From: Nitrosopumilus sp.
GTDB taxonomy: Archaea > Thermoproteota > Nitrososphaeria > Nitrososphaerales > Nitrosopumilaceae
NCBI GenBank assembly: GCA_029862745.1
Contig: JAOTWS010000003.1
Location: 186,001 to 250,000, forward strand
Direction: 5' to 3'
DNA: 64,000 nucleotides
Shown here: positions 36,899 to 45,871 of the stretch, piece by piece
Position numbering within the stretch: position 1 is the first letter of the stretch
Layout: each line of letters begins with the position of its first letter
Program-made: the position numbers and the translations under genes
Notes under the pieces: model-generated
Told to the model about the DNA's origin: nothing
Database searches by the model: none
Seen by the model: the letters and a program-made list of their open reading frames with translations, nothing else

Positions 36899-37908
36899 GA
36901 AGATATTGTTTCTTCCAAACTAAATGAATTCTCTACAAAATATTCCACACGTGTTTTTTTAAATTCGCGTGAACTGAAGAGAATCTTATAGTCATCAACA
37001 TGTATTTGTTCTTGAATTGTTTTTGCCATCATATTTGCCTCATCATGAGTTTTACAATGAATCATTGAAAATACATTATATGGCCAATCATCATATGTTG
37101 GCCTTTCATAACAGTGACTTACTTGTGGAAAAGACCCTAAGGTTTCACCAACTTTAGAAATTCTATTTTCAGGTACTTTCCAAACAATCATACCATTTGC
37201 AGTAAACCCAACTTGCCTATGTCTTAAGATAGCAGCAAATCTTCTCATCACACCTATATCTTCATAATATTTCATTTTTTCAAATAACTCTTTTTCAGTA
37301 ATACCAAGATTTTTTGCAGATTTTACAAATGGTTCGTCAATTATTGCCATATCTTTTTGTAATTCACGGATAAACTTTTTGTCTTCTTCAGTAGCTTTAA
37401 ATTTTATATTTTTGATCTCTTTTTTTACCTCTGTTGGTGCAACCTCATGTTTCTTATCATCAACCATATCTAATTTTACACCAATCTTGAACAATTGTAA
37501 AGTGGGAAGCATTCTAACTTTTTTAATTCCTTTAAGAACATTGAATTTAGCAAGTTCTTCTTTCAAATCAGAACCAGGTGGAACAGCCAAAGTGAACCAA
37601 AGATTAAACTGATGATCTCGTTCATAGTTATGACTAACACCAGGATGACGATTAATTTGATTTGCGACATTTTCCAATTGATCATCTTCAATCTCCATTG
37701 CAACAAGAGAACTGGTGTAACCAAGTTTACGAGTATCAAATATTGCACTCAATTGTCTTAGAACCCCAATTTCTTTGAGTTTATTTAATCTATTTTTGAT
37801 GTCTTCAGGAGTAGTGTTGAATTTTTCAGCAATAGCATCAAAAGGTCTAGTCACAAGAGGAAATGTCCATTGAATTTCATTTAAGAGTTCTTTATCAGAT
37901 TCATCCAT
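36895..37908 (-). CDS. Fused siroheme decarboxylase (AhbA-AhbB, Lrp/AsnC-like)
   Basis: Two tandem Lrp-type halves, each a winged helix plus an alpha/beta domain. Half one has FDAIAEKFNTTPEDIKNRLNKLKEIGVLRQLSAIFD and GVSHNYERDHQFNLWFTL; half two has GVMRRFAAILRHRQVGFTANGM and VSHCYERPTYDDWPYNVFSMIH. These motifs mark AhbA/AhbB (NirD/L), which decarboxylate siroheme to didecarboxysiroheme in the alternative heme pathway. I use ATG 37908 because a TTTAATTG box lies just upstream; an in-frame ATG at 37941 would add 11 residues. Divergent to the precorrin-2 dehydrogenase gene, about 100 nt away. Confidence 0.88.
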   Translation of the reverse strand: MDESDKELLNEIQWTFPLVTRPFDAIAEKFNTTPEDIKNRLNKLKEIGVLRQLSAIFDTRKLGYTSSLVAMEIEDDQLENVANQINRHPGVSHNYERDHQFNLWFTLAVPPGSDLKEELAKFNVLKGIKKVRMLPTLQLFKIGVKLDMVDDKKHEVAPTEVKKEIKNIKFKATEEDKKFIRELQKDMAIIDEPFVKSAKNLGITEKELFEKMKYYEDIGVMRRFAAILRHRQVGFTANGMIVWKVPENRISKVGETLGSFPQVSHCYERPTYDDWPYNVFSMIHCKTHDEANMMAKTIQEQIHVDDYKILFSSREFKKTRVEYFVENSFSLEETISS

Positions 37909-38011
37909 AGAAGTCACTATGACAATAACTTGCCTATTCAATTAAAAATGTAGCTGGTATTTTACACCTTGATTTTTAATACATAAATAGAAACTCTAGC
38001 CCATCTGATCG

Positions 38012-38665
38012 ATGATAGTTGATCTAAATATTCACGATAAGACAGTAATTGTCATCGGAGGCGGAAAAGAGGCTCAAAAAAGAATTAATTCATTGTTAAA
38101 ACAAGATTGTAAAATAACAGTAATTAGTGATTCAATCAATACAGAAATTGCCAAATTATCAAAAGCAAAAAAAATTAAATTTGAAAAACAGAGAATTAAA
38201 GATGTAAAATTTATTTCAAAATTTAAACCAGATCTTATCATTACAACAACAAATGATAAAAAAATAAATCAAAATATAATAAATGCTGCAAAAAAGAAAA
38301 AAATCATCACATATAGTTCAGATAATCCTGAAGACAGTGACTTCTCAAATCCTGCAATAATTGATTTGGAAAGCACTATTCAGATCGCAATTTTTACAGG
38401 AGGTCAAAGTCCAATCATGTCAAAAAAAATCAAAGCCAAATCAGAAGAAATATTCAAGAAAATAATTTCAAAAGAAGACATAGCTCAAGTCAAGATTCAA
38501 AATATCGCAAGAAAGTTGGCAAAAGAAATGATCCATACCCAAACTCAAAGAAGAGAATATTTACATAGCATCATGGCCGACAATGATATTGATCAGTTAA
38601 TAAAAGACGGTCAAATGAAAAAAGCTGAAAAACGGGCAATTACAATATTGAGGAATTGGAAATGA
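38012..38665 (+). CDS. Precorrin-2 dehydrogenase (siroheme synthase N-domain type)
   Basis: A 217-aa Met8p/CysG-N-like protein that oxidises precorrin-2 to sirohydrochlorin and may insert iron. It opens VDLNIHDKTVIVIGGGKEAQKRI, an NAD-binding Rossmann site, and has LIITTTNDKKINQNI, the family's ATND-type motif, then IAIFTGGQSPIMSKKIK (family S-T-x-G-x-S-P). It is coupled to hemA by an ATGA overlap at 38662. It feeds siroheme synthesis and, with the decarboxylase next door, heme. Confidence 0.92.
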   Translation: MIVDLNIHDKTVIVIGGGKEAQKRINSLLKQDCKITVISDSINTEIAKLSKAKKIKFEKQRIKDVKFISKFKPDLIITTTNDKKINQNIINAAKKKKIITYSSDNPEDSDFSNPAIIDLESTIQIAIFTGGQSPIMSKKIKAKSEEIFKKIISKEDIAQVKIQNIARKLAKEMIHTQTQRREYLHSIMADNDIDQLIKDGQMKKAEKRAITILRNWK

Positions 38666-39927
38666 ATCAAAATATCATCAATGCAAGGGTAACTTTTCGT
38701 AATTCACCAATCCATATTCTAGAACAATTTACGATTAAAGACATAGAAAATGCATATGAGTTATTTAAAAAACATTCAGGATTAGATGAGTGTGTAATTA
38801 TTCAAACATGCAATCGAATAGAATTGTTTGGAAAATCAAAAATGAATGATTTAAACAAAATTAAAAAAACATGGGCATCAATCACTGGGCTTGAAGAAGA
38901 AATATTTCATGAAAACATGGAATATGTTGAAAATAAAGATGCATTTTACCATTTATTGAAATTAACCTCTGGATTAGATTCTATGGTACTTGGAGAAGAA
39001 CAAATTTTAGGACAAATAAAAAATTCAATCACATCAGCTAGGGAAATCAAAGCATCAGGGCAACACCTTAACACATTATTTGACAAGGCAATTAGAATTG
39101 GAACTAGAATAAGAAATTCAAGCGGAATTGGTGCAGGAGGTATTTCAGTTGGTTCTATGGCAGTTAAACTTGCAGAAGAAAACATAGATGAATTAAAAAC
39201 AAAGAAAATTCTACTAATTGGAACTGGTGAAGTATCAACCCTTGTTGCAAAATCACTACAAAGACGTAGATATAATTTTGATGTTACAAGTAGAACCATT
39301 GGAAGATCTCAAGCATTTTGCGAAGCAATGGGAGGAAATCCAATTAAATTTGAGCAGATTCTTTCAGGATTTCATTATTATGATGTGATATTTGTTGCAA
39401 CTACTGCACCATACTTTCTTGTGACAAATGAGAGAATAACTCAGGCAATGAAAGATAAGAAGGAAGGAATGATGATTCTTGATTTATCAAATCCAAGAAC
39501 AGTTGATGAGAAAGTCGCAATCATAAAAGGGGTGAAATTGATGAATTTGGATCAAATTGCAGAAATGGTGGAAAAAAACATGAATGCCAGATTAAACAAG
39601 GTGAAAGCAGTTGAAAATATAATTAATGAGGAAGTGTGTGTACTAGAAGCCTCAATGAAAAGATTAGAAGCAGAACCACTTGTGAAAAAGGTATTCAAGA
39701 ATATAGAGAATCTAAGAGAAAAAGAATTACAGAAAGCACTTCAAATGCTTGATGAGAAAGATGAAAAGAAGATCAAAATAATAGAAGAATTAACTAAAGC
39801 AGTAGTAGAAAGCATTGTTTCAACTCCAATGAACAACATAAGAAAAGCATCAGAAGCAGGTAATCCGTATGTAGTAGAACTTGCAAGTAAGCTATTCGAC
39901 TATAAAAAACATGATAACGTAGAGTAG
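38662..39927 (+). CDS. hemA: Glutamyl-tRNA reductase HemA
   Basis: First committed step of C5-pathway tetrapyrrole synthesis: glutamyl-tRNA(Glu) to glutamate-1-semialdehyde. The 421-aa protein has the catalytic cysteine in IIQTCNRIELF, the conserved LTSGLDSMVLGEEQILGQIK, the NADPH site ILLIGTGEVSTLVAKSL and a C-terminal dimerisation helix. I start at ATG 38662, inside the ATGA overlap with the upstream gene; the in-frame TTG at 38656 would add two residues. hemL is not in the window. Confidence 0.95.
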   Translation: MNQNIINARVTFRNSPIHILEQFTIKDIENAYELFKKHSGLDECVIIQTCNRIELFGKSKMNDLNKIKKTWASITGLEEEIFHENMEYVENKDAFYHLLKLTSGLDSMVLGEEQILGQIKNSITSAREIKASGQHLNTLFDKAIRIGTRIRNSSGIGAGGISVGSMAVKLAEENIDELKTKKILLIGTGEVSTLVAKSLQRRRYNFDVTSRTIGRSQAFCEAMGGNPIKFEQILSGFHYYDVIFVATTAPYFLVTNERITQAMKDKKEGMMILDLSNPRTVDEKVAIIKGVKLMNLDQIAEMVEKNMNARLNKVKAVENIINEEVCVLEASMKRLEAEPLVKKVFKNIENLREKELQKALQMLDEKDEKKIKIIEELTKAVVESIVSTPMNNIRKASEAGNPYVVELASKLFDYKKHDNVE

Positions 39928-40263
39928 AATTACAGTTTATAGTATTTGTTTTGACTAACACAAGATTTGAGCATTTCAAATATATCTAAAACAATGTATG
40001 ACATATTTCAGTTATAGATAATCCATGAATAGTGCGTAATTAGTTCATTGGTATTTGTATGTGTTTGGGAAAAACTATGCTAGTTAGATAGATTCATGTA
40101 ATGATTAAGTAGCAGTAGGTAATTCACACATTATTGTAGATGGATTATCAAAGATTAGTAGTTCTATGAAATAAAATAACCTTTTAGGCACACACCAGGA
40201 ATACAATATACAAATGAAGTTTAAGGATTACACTAAGAAAATAAGTTACAGATAAAAATTTAA
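39928..40263. other. Intergenic region between hemA and bax1
   Basis: A 336-nt gap between two gene ends. A 10-base inverted repeat, GATAATCCAT at 40017-40026 and ATGGATTATC at 40140-40149, is too far apart for a simple hairpin. No gene recognised. Confidence 0.35.
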
Positions 40264-41934
40264 TTATTTTTGAATTATTATTGCATCATCGGGATCTAAA
40301 CTATTCCAAACTACATCATATCCTAATTTAGACAACAAATCAGCATGACATGAATCAGGAATACCATGTGAGTTCATAATCGTGCATGCTTGAATGAATT
40401 TAGAGATACCCTCAAGAGAAGCATTTACAATATCAGCGTTTTCTTTTGAAATCAAATATGAACCAACAGTAATGTATGCATCAGGATAATTAGCATTGAT
40501 AATCTTCAAAGCTGCAGTTTCCGGAATAGCATGTTCTAACGCAATTTGTGTTACAGAGATTAGTTGCAAATTATTTTTATCTAATTTAATTTCAATACCA
40601 TCCATCTTTTCTTTAGTAATTTCAGTATCAATTCTTTTCAAGTATTCTAGGATGGGTTTTATTGGAACATCTTTTTTAAAAGTGAAAACATGATATTTAG
40701 AAATCATCTCTATTTGAGAACATGACAATTCCGAATTTACCGCAACTAACAAGTCAATACTTCTGCTATTTTTCTTTTTTTTATGATTATCAAATAATGC
40801 CTTAAGTTTAGCAGTTTTTCTGTCAAGATACTCTTTTGTCCAAAAACCCACAATCTCCAAGTATACTTTTCGTCCAAACCGCTCAAACAGAAAATCAGGA
40901 ATCATAGCCTTGCCATCTGCTATCAAAGGATCAGGTTCTCGAGAAATTTTCCATCCAAACTTGTCGTTTTGATCAAAATGATGATAAAATCTCTTTGCAA
41001 ATGCTGCTTCTATAGAACTATCATAAACATAGTCATCATTTATCCCATAGTCATTATTTTGATATGTTGTTTCTATTGTAGAACGAAGGAATTCTTGGGC
41101 ATCATCATTTTTCAATTCAAATGAATAAATTTTTTGTCCATCGTCTGTCTTTTTTACTATTGAGCCATTGATTTTCCAAGTTGGTGTATTTAAAATTGAA
41201 GGTAATAATTTTGCCATCGATGCACCATATCTATAAGTCATCTTAAAAAGACTAAGCGGCCCTTCTAAAACACATGTTATGGAATCATCATCAGATTTAA
41301 CTCCTGAATTATGTTCCAAAGTATACATCATACCATATTTTTTTACATTACGTAAAACATGTTTCCAATAAATACCACCTTTCACATAAAACTCCAACCG
41401 AGTACATTTGAAAAGAAGAGTTTGAAATAATGAAAGATTATACCAAAAAATTAGATCTTTAGTAGTGATGGGCTCAAATCGTGTTAGTATAAGATTCTCA
41501 TCTTTATCACTCCACATCATGGTTTCAATTTCATTAGATGTGATATGCATCTGATTTGCAAGTTGTTGGATAATAGTTTGTCGTTGTGAATCAGATAAAG
41601 CCCAACCTTGCTTGGAGGATTCTTCAAACAATTTCTGTCTTATGAGCATTGGGGTCAGGATAGAAGATGATGAGTCTAATCGTCCAAAAACAGAACGCCT
41701 CTCCAACAATGTAAATAATCCTCGTACTAGTTTGTAATCATATTCAGATTCAAGTAGCCTAACCTTTTGTAATAAGTCACCTTTACGCTGTATGTTTTTT
41801 TGAGCATCAATAAAAAATACAATAAGTTTGTTGGCAAGTTCGTAATCGGTACCGTTACCAAAAGCGACATTACAAAATAAGGGGATTATCTTGCCTTGAC
41901 TAACCCTCGTACGCAAAAGTTCAGATGAAAGCAT
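40264..41934 (-). CDS. bax1: Bax1 nuclease (DUF790), XPB partner
   Basis: A 556-aa DUF790-family protein. In other archaea Bax1 binds XPB helicase and cuts DNA near bubbles, in a nucleotide-excision-repair-like step. Visible are an N-terminal LLRTRVSQGKIIPLF and a restriction-endonuclease-like core: KAMIPDFLFERFGRKVYLEIVGFWTKEYLDRKTAKL gives the PD...ExK-type pattern (Asp, Glu, Lys). Its gene follows xpb by 57 nt on the same strand, as in other archaea with this pair. Confidence 0.9.
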   Translation of the reverse strand: MLSSELLRTRVSQGKIIPLFCNVAFGNGTDYELANKLIVFFIDAQKNIQRKGDLLQKVRLLESEYDYKLVRGLFTLLERRSVFGRLDSSSSILTPMLIRQKLFEESSKQGWALSDSQRQTIIQQLANQMHITSNEIETMMWSDKDENLILTRFEPITTKDLIFWYNLSLFQTLLFKCTRLEFYVKGGIYWKHVLRNVKKYGMMYTLEHNSGVKSDDDSITCVLEGPLSLFKMTYRYGASMAKLLPSILNTPTWKINGSIVKKTDDGQKIYSFELKNDDAQEFLRSTIETTYQNNDYGINDDYVYDSSIEAAFAKRFYHHFDQNDKFGWKISREPDPLIADGKAMIPDFLFERFGRKVYLEIVGFWTKEYLDRKTAKLKALFDNHKKKKNSRSIDLLVAVNSELSCSQIEMISKYHVFTFKKDVPIKPILEYLKRIDTEITKEKMDGIEIKLDKNNLQLISVTQIALEHAIPETAALKIINANYPDAYITVGSYLISKENADIVNASLEGISKFIQACTIMNSHGIPDSCHADLLSKLGYDVVWNSLDPDDAIIIQK

Positions 41935-41991
41935 TAGGATATAGCCTCAATCGGTTTTGTTATTTTTTTATACATCGTATCAACTCTCAGA

Positions 41992-43449
41992 TTACTCTGA
42001 ACCTGTATTTGCAGAAGAATTTTTTTTCAATGCAGTAATCCTTTTTGCACTGGTATTTGTTTCCCGTGTATTTTTTGAAACCAATTCAACTAGTCTTGCC
42101 TTTCTTCCATTTTGTTTTGGTCTCAAAATTCTACCTAGTCTTTGTATCAATTCCCGTCCGCTACCTGTACCACTCATAATTATTCCTAATTCTGCATCTG
42201 GGACATCTATTCCTTCATCTAATACTCTAGAGGTTACAACCGCATTATACATACCAGACTTGAATCCATCCAATACATTTTGCCTTTCTTCTTTTACTGT
42301 CTTATAAGTGATACATGGAATCAAGAATTGGTTTGAGAGATCATAAACCATTTTATTATTCTGTGTAAAAATTATAGTCTTTGTATTTTTATTTTGTTGT
42401 AAAATGTTTTTTAATTCATCTATCTTTGCTTTGCTGTTTAGTGCAATCTCATTTGCTTTATTTCTTGCAAGCATTGCCTCCCTTGCAATCTTATTTTTAT
42501 TTGACATCATGATTAATCGTTTAAGATTATGCATTGATGGAATATTGAATCCTAACTGTCTAAGGTTTGCTAAGAATTTTTTATAATTGATTTCATATTC
42601 TTTTTGCTCTTCTGTAGTAAGGGTGACTTGTATTGTATCAACAACATATTCTGCCAGATATTTTTGATTCGAGAGTTTTTGTGAACCAAGACGAAAAACA
42701 ACTCCACCAGTAAGATACGGAATTAATTCATGCAAATCATCTTCTCTTTCTATTGTTGCAGTCAAACCCAATCTGTATGGTGCAATAAACTGTTCTGCGA
42801 TGGAGCGATATCCAGGTGCAGGAAGGTGATGTACTTCATCAAAGATTATGAATTTGAACTGATTTCCTATCGAAGATGTTCTAAGATAGGCAGAATCATA
42901 TGTTGCCACAGTAATTGCTTGAAGGTCATCTTCACCTCCACCTAATTTCCCAACAGAAATGTTTTGTTGATTTTGGATAGTAGTTGACAAGTATTTAGAG
43001 ATATTATTTGACCATTGTTCCATTAAATCAATTGTTGGAACTATAACAAGTGTAGAAGCATTTACTTTTTGGATGGCCTTTATACCTATAGCCGTTTTTC
43101 CAGCACCAGTAGGTAAAATAACACATCCCCTCATAGATGATTTTTCCCAATTTTTGATAGCTTGTTTTTGGTAATCTCGTAATTCTAAATTGTTTATTTG
43201 AAACACAGGAGATGGGATAAAATCAGGTACATTATCAACAAAATCTAAATCACTTTTTTTCAAATACTCAATAATTTCTCGATAGTTAAGAGCATAAGAT
43301 CTAAGATTTTTGGTTCTGTCATCGTATTTGGTACTCGGTATTTGTATGAGTTCACCATCTTCAATCCTAATCGTGCCTTTGTCAAAGAATAGTTTAGGAT
43401 TTAGTGATGAATCATATGTCAAATCCACTTCTTTGTTTGTCAATATCAT
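41992..43449 (-). CDS. xpb: XPB-like DNA helicase
   Basis: A superfamily 2 helicase related to the TFIIH subunit XPB. Visible motifs are LRDYQKQAIKNW (Q-like), Walker A PTGAGKTAIGIKA, DEVH (IFDEVHHLPAPGYR), GLTATIERED (motif III), and TSRVLDEGIDVPDAELGI with QRLGRILRPK (motifs V and VI). I use ATG 43449 because an AAATAATC box lies about 26 nt upstream; in-frame GTG 43503 and ATG 43458 are alternatives. Acts with Bax1, encoded just downstream. Confidence 0.92.
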   Translation of the reverse strand: MILTNKEVDLTYDSSLNPKLFFDKGTIRIEDGELIQIPSTKYDDRTKNLRSYALNYREIIEYLKKSDLDFVDNVPDFIPSPVFQINNLELRDYQKQAIKNWEKSSMRGCVILPTGAGKTAIGIKAIQKVNASTLVIVPTIDLMEQWSNNISKYLSTTIQNQQNISVGKLGGGEDDLQAITVATYDSAYLRTSSIGNQFKFIIFDEVHHLPAPGYRSIAEQFIAPYRLGLTATIEREDDLHELIPYLTGGVVFRLGSQKLSNQKYLAEYVVDTIQVTLTTEEQKEYEINYKKFLANLRQLGFNIPSMHNLKRLIMMSNKNKIAREAMLARNKANEIALNSKAKIDELKNILQQNKNTKTIIFTQNNKMVYDLSNQFLIPCITYKTVKEERQNVLDGFKSGMYNAVVTSRVLDEGIDVPDAELGIIMSGTGSGRELIQRLGRILRPKQNGRKARLVELVSKNTRETNTSAKRITALKKNSSANTGSE

Positions 43450-43529
43450 TATAATCATTTTTGATTGACATTGATTATTTCTGACCGTACATTCCCATCC
43501 CACTAAAGATACACTATCAGGTTAGGGAC

Positions 43530-43654
43530 GTATTCTTACTACCCATCAAATTTTGATGCAGAGTTTCACCTCATACACGTTATCATCCAGGATGTAGTAC
43601 CGAGGACGTGTTCTATGCCAAACCGTTAGATGACCTACGCTTTCATCTATTTTT
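43530..43654 (+). ncRNA. Candidate structured RNA with terminator
   Basis: The 340-nt gap between divergent xpb and hemB is less AT-rich than its flanks and non-coding. TACTAC (43537-43542) can pair with GTAGTA (43594-43599) around a CATCAAA/TTTGATG hairpin (43544-43558). At the end, TAGATGA (43627-43633) and TCATCTA (43643-43649) form a 7-bp stem with a 9-nt loop followed by TTTTT (43650-43654). The stem plus T-run sets the plus strand. No RNA family recognised, and no clear promoter seen. Confidence 0.35.
43627..43654 (+). terminator. Stem-loop with T-run
   Basis: A perfect 7-bp stem, 9-nt loop (CCTACGCTT) and five T residues. No coding gene ends here on the plus strand, so it would terminate a non-coding transcript. 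Confidence 0.45.
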
Positions 43655-43840
43655 GACGTGTTTAAGATTTAAACTGTTTGCAAGATATTGAGAGAGGTTT
43701 GGTCAACTAGTTCACATCTATCTGAAGACACAGATCCAATTCCCACTGCCAAGATCAATGCAAAAAAATGACATGCAGATATTTAATCTAAACTTTTTGG
43801 TTTAGACTAGGATTATATTTTACCCAAAGAGAATTTCAGT

Positions 43841-44821
43841 ATGTCATTTCCCACTAGACGTCTTCGGAGACTAAGAATATCAGATAAAATGAGAGAGTTA
43901 GTTCAACAAACAACATTATCTTCAAAAGATTTCATATGTCCGGTTTTTGTTCAGGAAGGTCTAAAAAATAAAGTGAATGTAAAATCAATGTCAGAAATTG
44001 AAAGATTGCCACTTGACGATGTAAACGATGAAGTGGAGAAAATTAGTGATTTAGAAATTCCTGCAATCATGCTTTTTGGGATTCCAACTTTAAAAGATGA
44101 AGCAGGAAGTTCTGCATTTGATGATAAAGGAATTGTTCAAAAAACAATATCTAAGATTAGAGAGAATTTTGGGGATAAAATAGTAATAATGGCAGATGTA
44201 TGCCTATGTCAATTTACATCAACTGGACACTGCGGGATAATTCAGGGAAATAAAATAGATAACGATACTAGTTTAGATACACTGGCAAAGATTGCAGTAA
44301 GCCAAGCAAAATCTGGCGTAGATACAGTATCACCATCAGCAATGATGGATGGTCAAGTTGCAGCAATAAGAAAAGCCCTTGATGATGAGGGATTCACAGA
44401 TGTTTCAATAATGTCACATTCAGCTAAACATCGCTCAAACTTTTATTCTCCATTCAGGGATGCAGCAGAATGCGCTCCTAAATTCGGAGATAGAAAAACA
44501 TACCAAGTTCCATACACAAATGCAAGGGAAGCAATGATGGAAGTTGAGACAGACATCAATGAAGGAGTAGATATTGTAATGATAAAACCAGCATTATCAT
44601 ACTTGGATCTTATTGCAGAGACAAGAAGAAAGTTCAATATTCCTGTTTCAGCATATAGTGTTTCTGGTGAATATGCACTAGTCAAGGCTGCTTCACAGTT
44701 AGGATATGTAAATGAAAACGATATTACGGAAGAAATTCTATATTCAATCAAAAGAGCTGGAGCTGACATGATAGTTACATATTTTGCCAAATCAGCTTCA
44801 AGGTTGCTTCAAGAATCATGA
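43841..44821 (+). CDS. hemB: Porphobilinogen synthase HemB
   Basis: Condenses two 5-aminolevulinate molecules to porphobilinogen. The 326-aa protein has the zinc-binding loop DVCLCQFTSTGHCG, which shows a Zn2+-dependent form. The two active-site lysines are in MSHSAKHRSNFYSPFRDAA and VDIVMIKPALSYLD. Starts at ATG 43841 in FPTRRLRRLRIS context. The next gene overlaps the stop by four bases (ATGA). Confidence 0.96.
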   Translation: MSFPTRRLRRLRISDKMRELVQQTTLSSKDFICPVFVQEGLKNKVNVKSMSEIERLPLDDVNDEVEKISDLEIPAIMLFGIPTLKDEAGSSAFDDKGIVQKTISKIRENFGDKIVIMADVCLCQFTSTGHCGIIQGNKIDNDTSLDTLAKIAVSQAKSGVDTVSPSAMMDGQVAAIRKALDDEGFTDVSIMSHSAKHRSNFYSPFRDAAECAPKFGDRKTYQVPYTNAREAMMEVETDINEGVDIVMIKPALSYLDLIAETRRKFNIPVSAYSVSGEYALVKAASQLGYVNENDITEEILYSIKRAGADMIVTYFAKSASRLLQES

Positions 44822-45129
44822 GAAACGACGAACGTTTTGAAATTCAAAGAGCTTTTGACCTATTACCACATGTTGTGGGTGCAAGTTGGGCAGCAGTTTG
44901 GTTTAGGATGAAAGGAATCAAAAAACCCACAAAAGAAGAATTTAGAGAAAAAACATTAGAATATATAAAAATGGTGGAACCTGTCTTTAAATCATATCCT
45001 AATGAAGAAGCATTTTTAGAAATTCGCAAGTATATTGAGTTTAGAAAAAATGAGGAATATGAAAAGATAAGATCAGGGGAAAACAAAGAAATTGAAATCA
45101 GATATAAAAGATATGTGGATTATGGTTAG
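44818..45129 (+). CDS. Unknown protein coupled to hemB
   Basis: A 103-aa soluble, mostly helical protein, unrecognised: RNDERFEIQRAFDLLPHVVG, then a segment WAAVWFRMKGI and a charged C-terminal half ending RYKRYVDYG. No cysteine motifs or membrane helices. The ATGA overlap with hemB shows translational coupling, so a role in tetrapyrrole synthesis or its control is possible, but this rests on position only. Confidence 0.75.
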   Translation: MRNDERFEIQRAFDLLPHVVGASWAAVWFRMKGIKKPTKEEFREKTLEYIKMVEPVFKSYPNEEAFLEIRKYIEFRKNEEYEKIRSGENKEIEIRYKRYVDYG

Positions 45130-45583
45130 AATCTTTGAATTATAAAAAATAATATGAAAAATTAAATTTGGTGTAATTGTTATGTATTGCAATTGCACTT
45201 TACAAAATAATATACTAGTACGTTACAACTAATGATTTTAAAAAACTGTTGGTTAATAGAGACCATTATGAATAGATGTATTCTGTAAATGATATATTTT
45301 GCCGTTACTTTGAATTGCAATATGATCTGTTATTGTTTTAAGGGCTAAAGAGTTGAACAAAAATTCCATAACCATGTAAAATTATCAATAAAATAGAAAA
45401 TCAAAAAATAAGAATTGCAAGAAAATGAATTATGCTAAACAGCATTAGACCAATTATGGATGTATCTATTAAAACACTTGTTATGAATTGTACGCTATCA
45501 CTTAGAGGCCTCTAATAACTCAGGATTGAATTTTATATGGTTTTATCCGTATGTTTTTGGATATTGAAGACATATTATTTGAA
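45130..45583. other. AT-rich gap with one 14-bp palindrome
   Basis: No gene recognised. TTAGAGGCCTCTAA at 45502-45515 is a perfect 14-bp palindrome and unusually GC-rich for the region; it does not abut a gene start. Confidence 0.35.
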
Positions 45584-45754
45584 TCAATAATCATCATCCT
45601 CTGCAAATATCCAAGACAATCCCATGATATCCATTGCACATATGTTCTGTCCAGAAAGCAATTCTGTGTGGATTTTTTCCCTTTCTTTTACTGGTGTATC
45701 TACCAGAATAGTTGAAGGCTCAGGTTGCCTCGATTTTAAAATTAATTGATTCAT
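45584..45754 (-). CDS. 56-aa protein of unknown function
   Basis: A small gene found by direct reading. The product begins MNQLILKSRQPEPSTILVD, has TPVKEREKIHTELLSG and ends MDIMGLSWIFAEDDDY. A clear TATA box (ATATATTT, 45774-45781) lies about 24 nt before ATG 45754, as for leaderless mRNAs. It is divergent to the histidine kinase. Function unknown. Confidence 0.58.
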   Translation of the reverse strand: MNQLILKSRQPEPSTILVDTPVKEREKIHTELLSGQNICAMDIMGLSWIFAEDDDY

Positions 45755-45871
45755 GAAAACGAATAATCAGTGAAATATATGATTATGCCCATTAATTTGT
45801 GGCATGCCTTTATTAATTCAAATTAGTGAATGTTTAAATTCATAGTTCAATGATTTTGGCTAGAATCCATA

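Noticed and set aside
40017-40149. Inverted repeat as attachment site or element ends
   Set aside because: Only 10 bases, no target duplication and no recombinase gene nearby.
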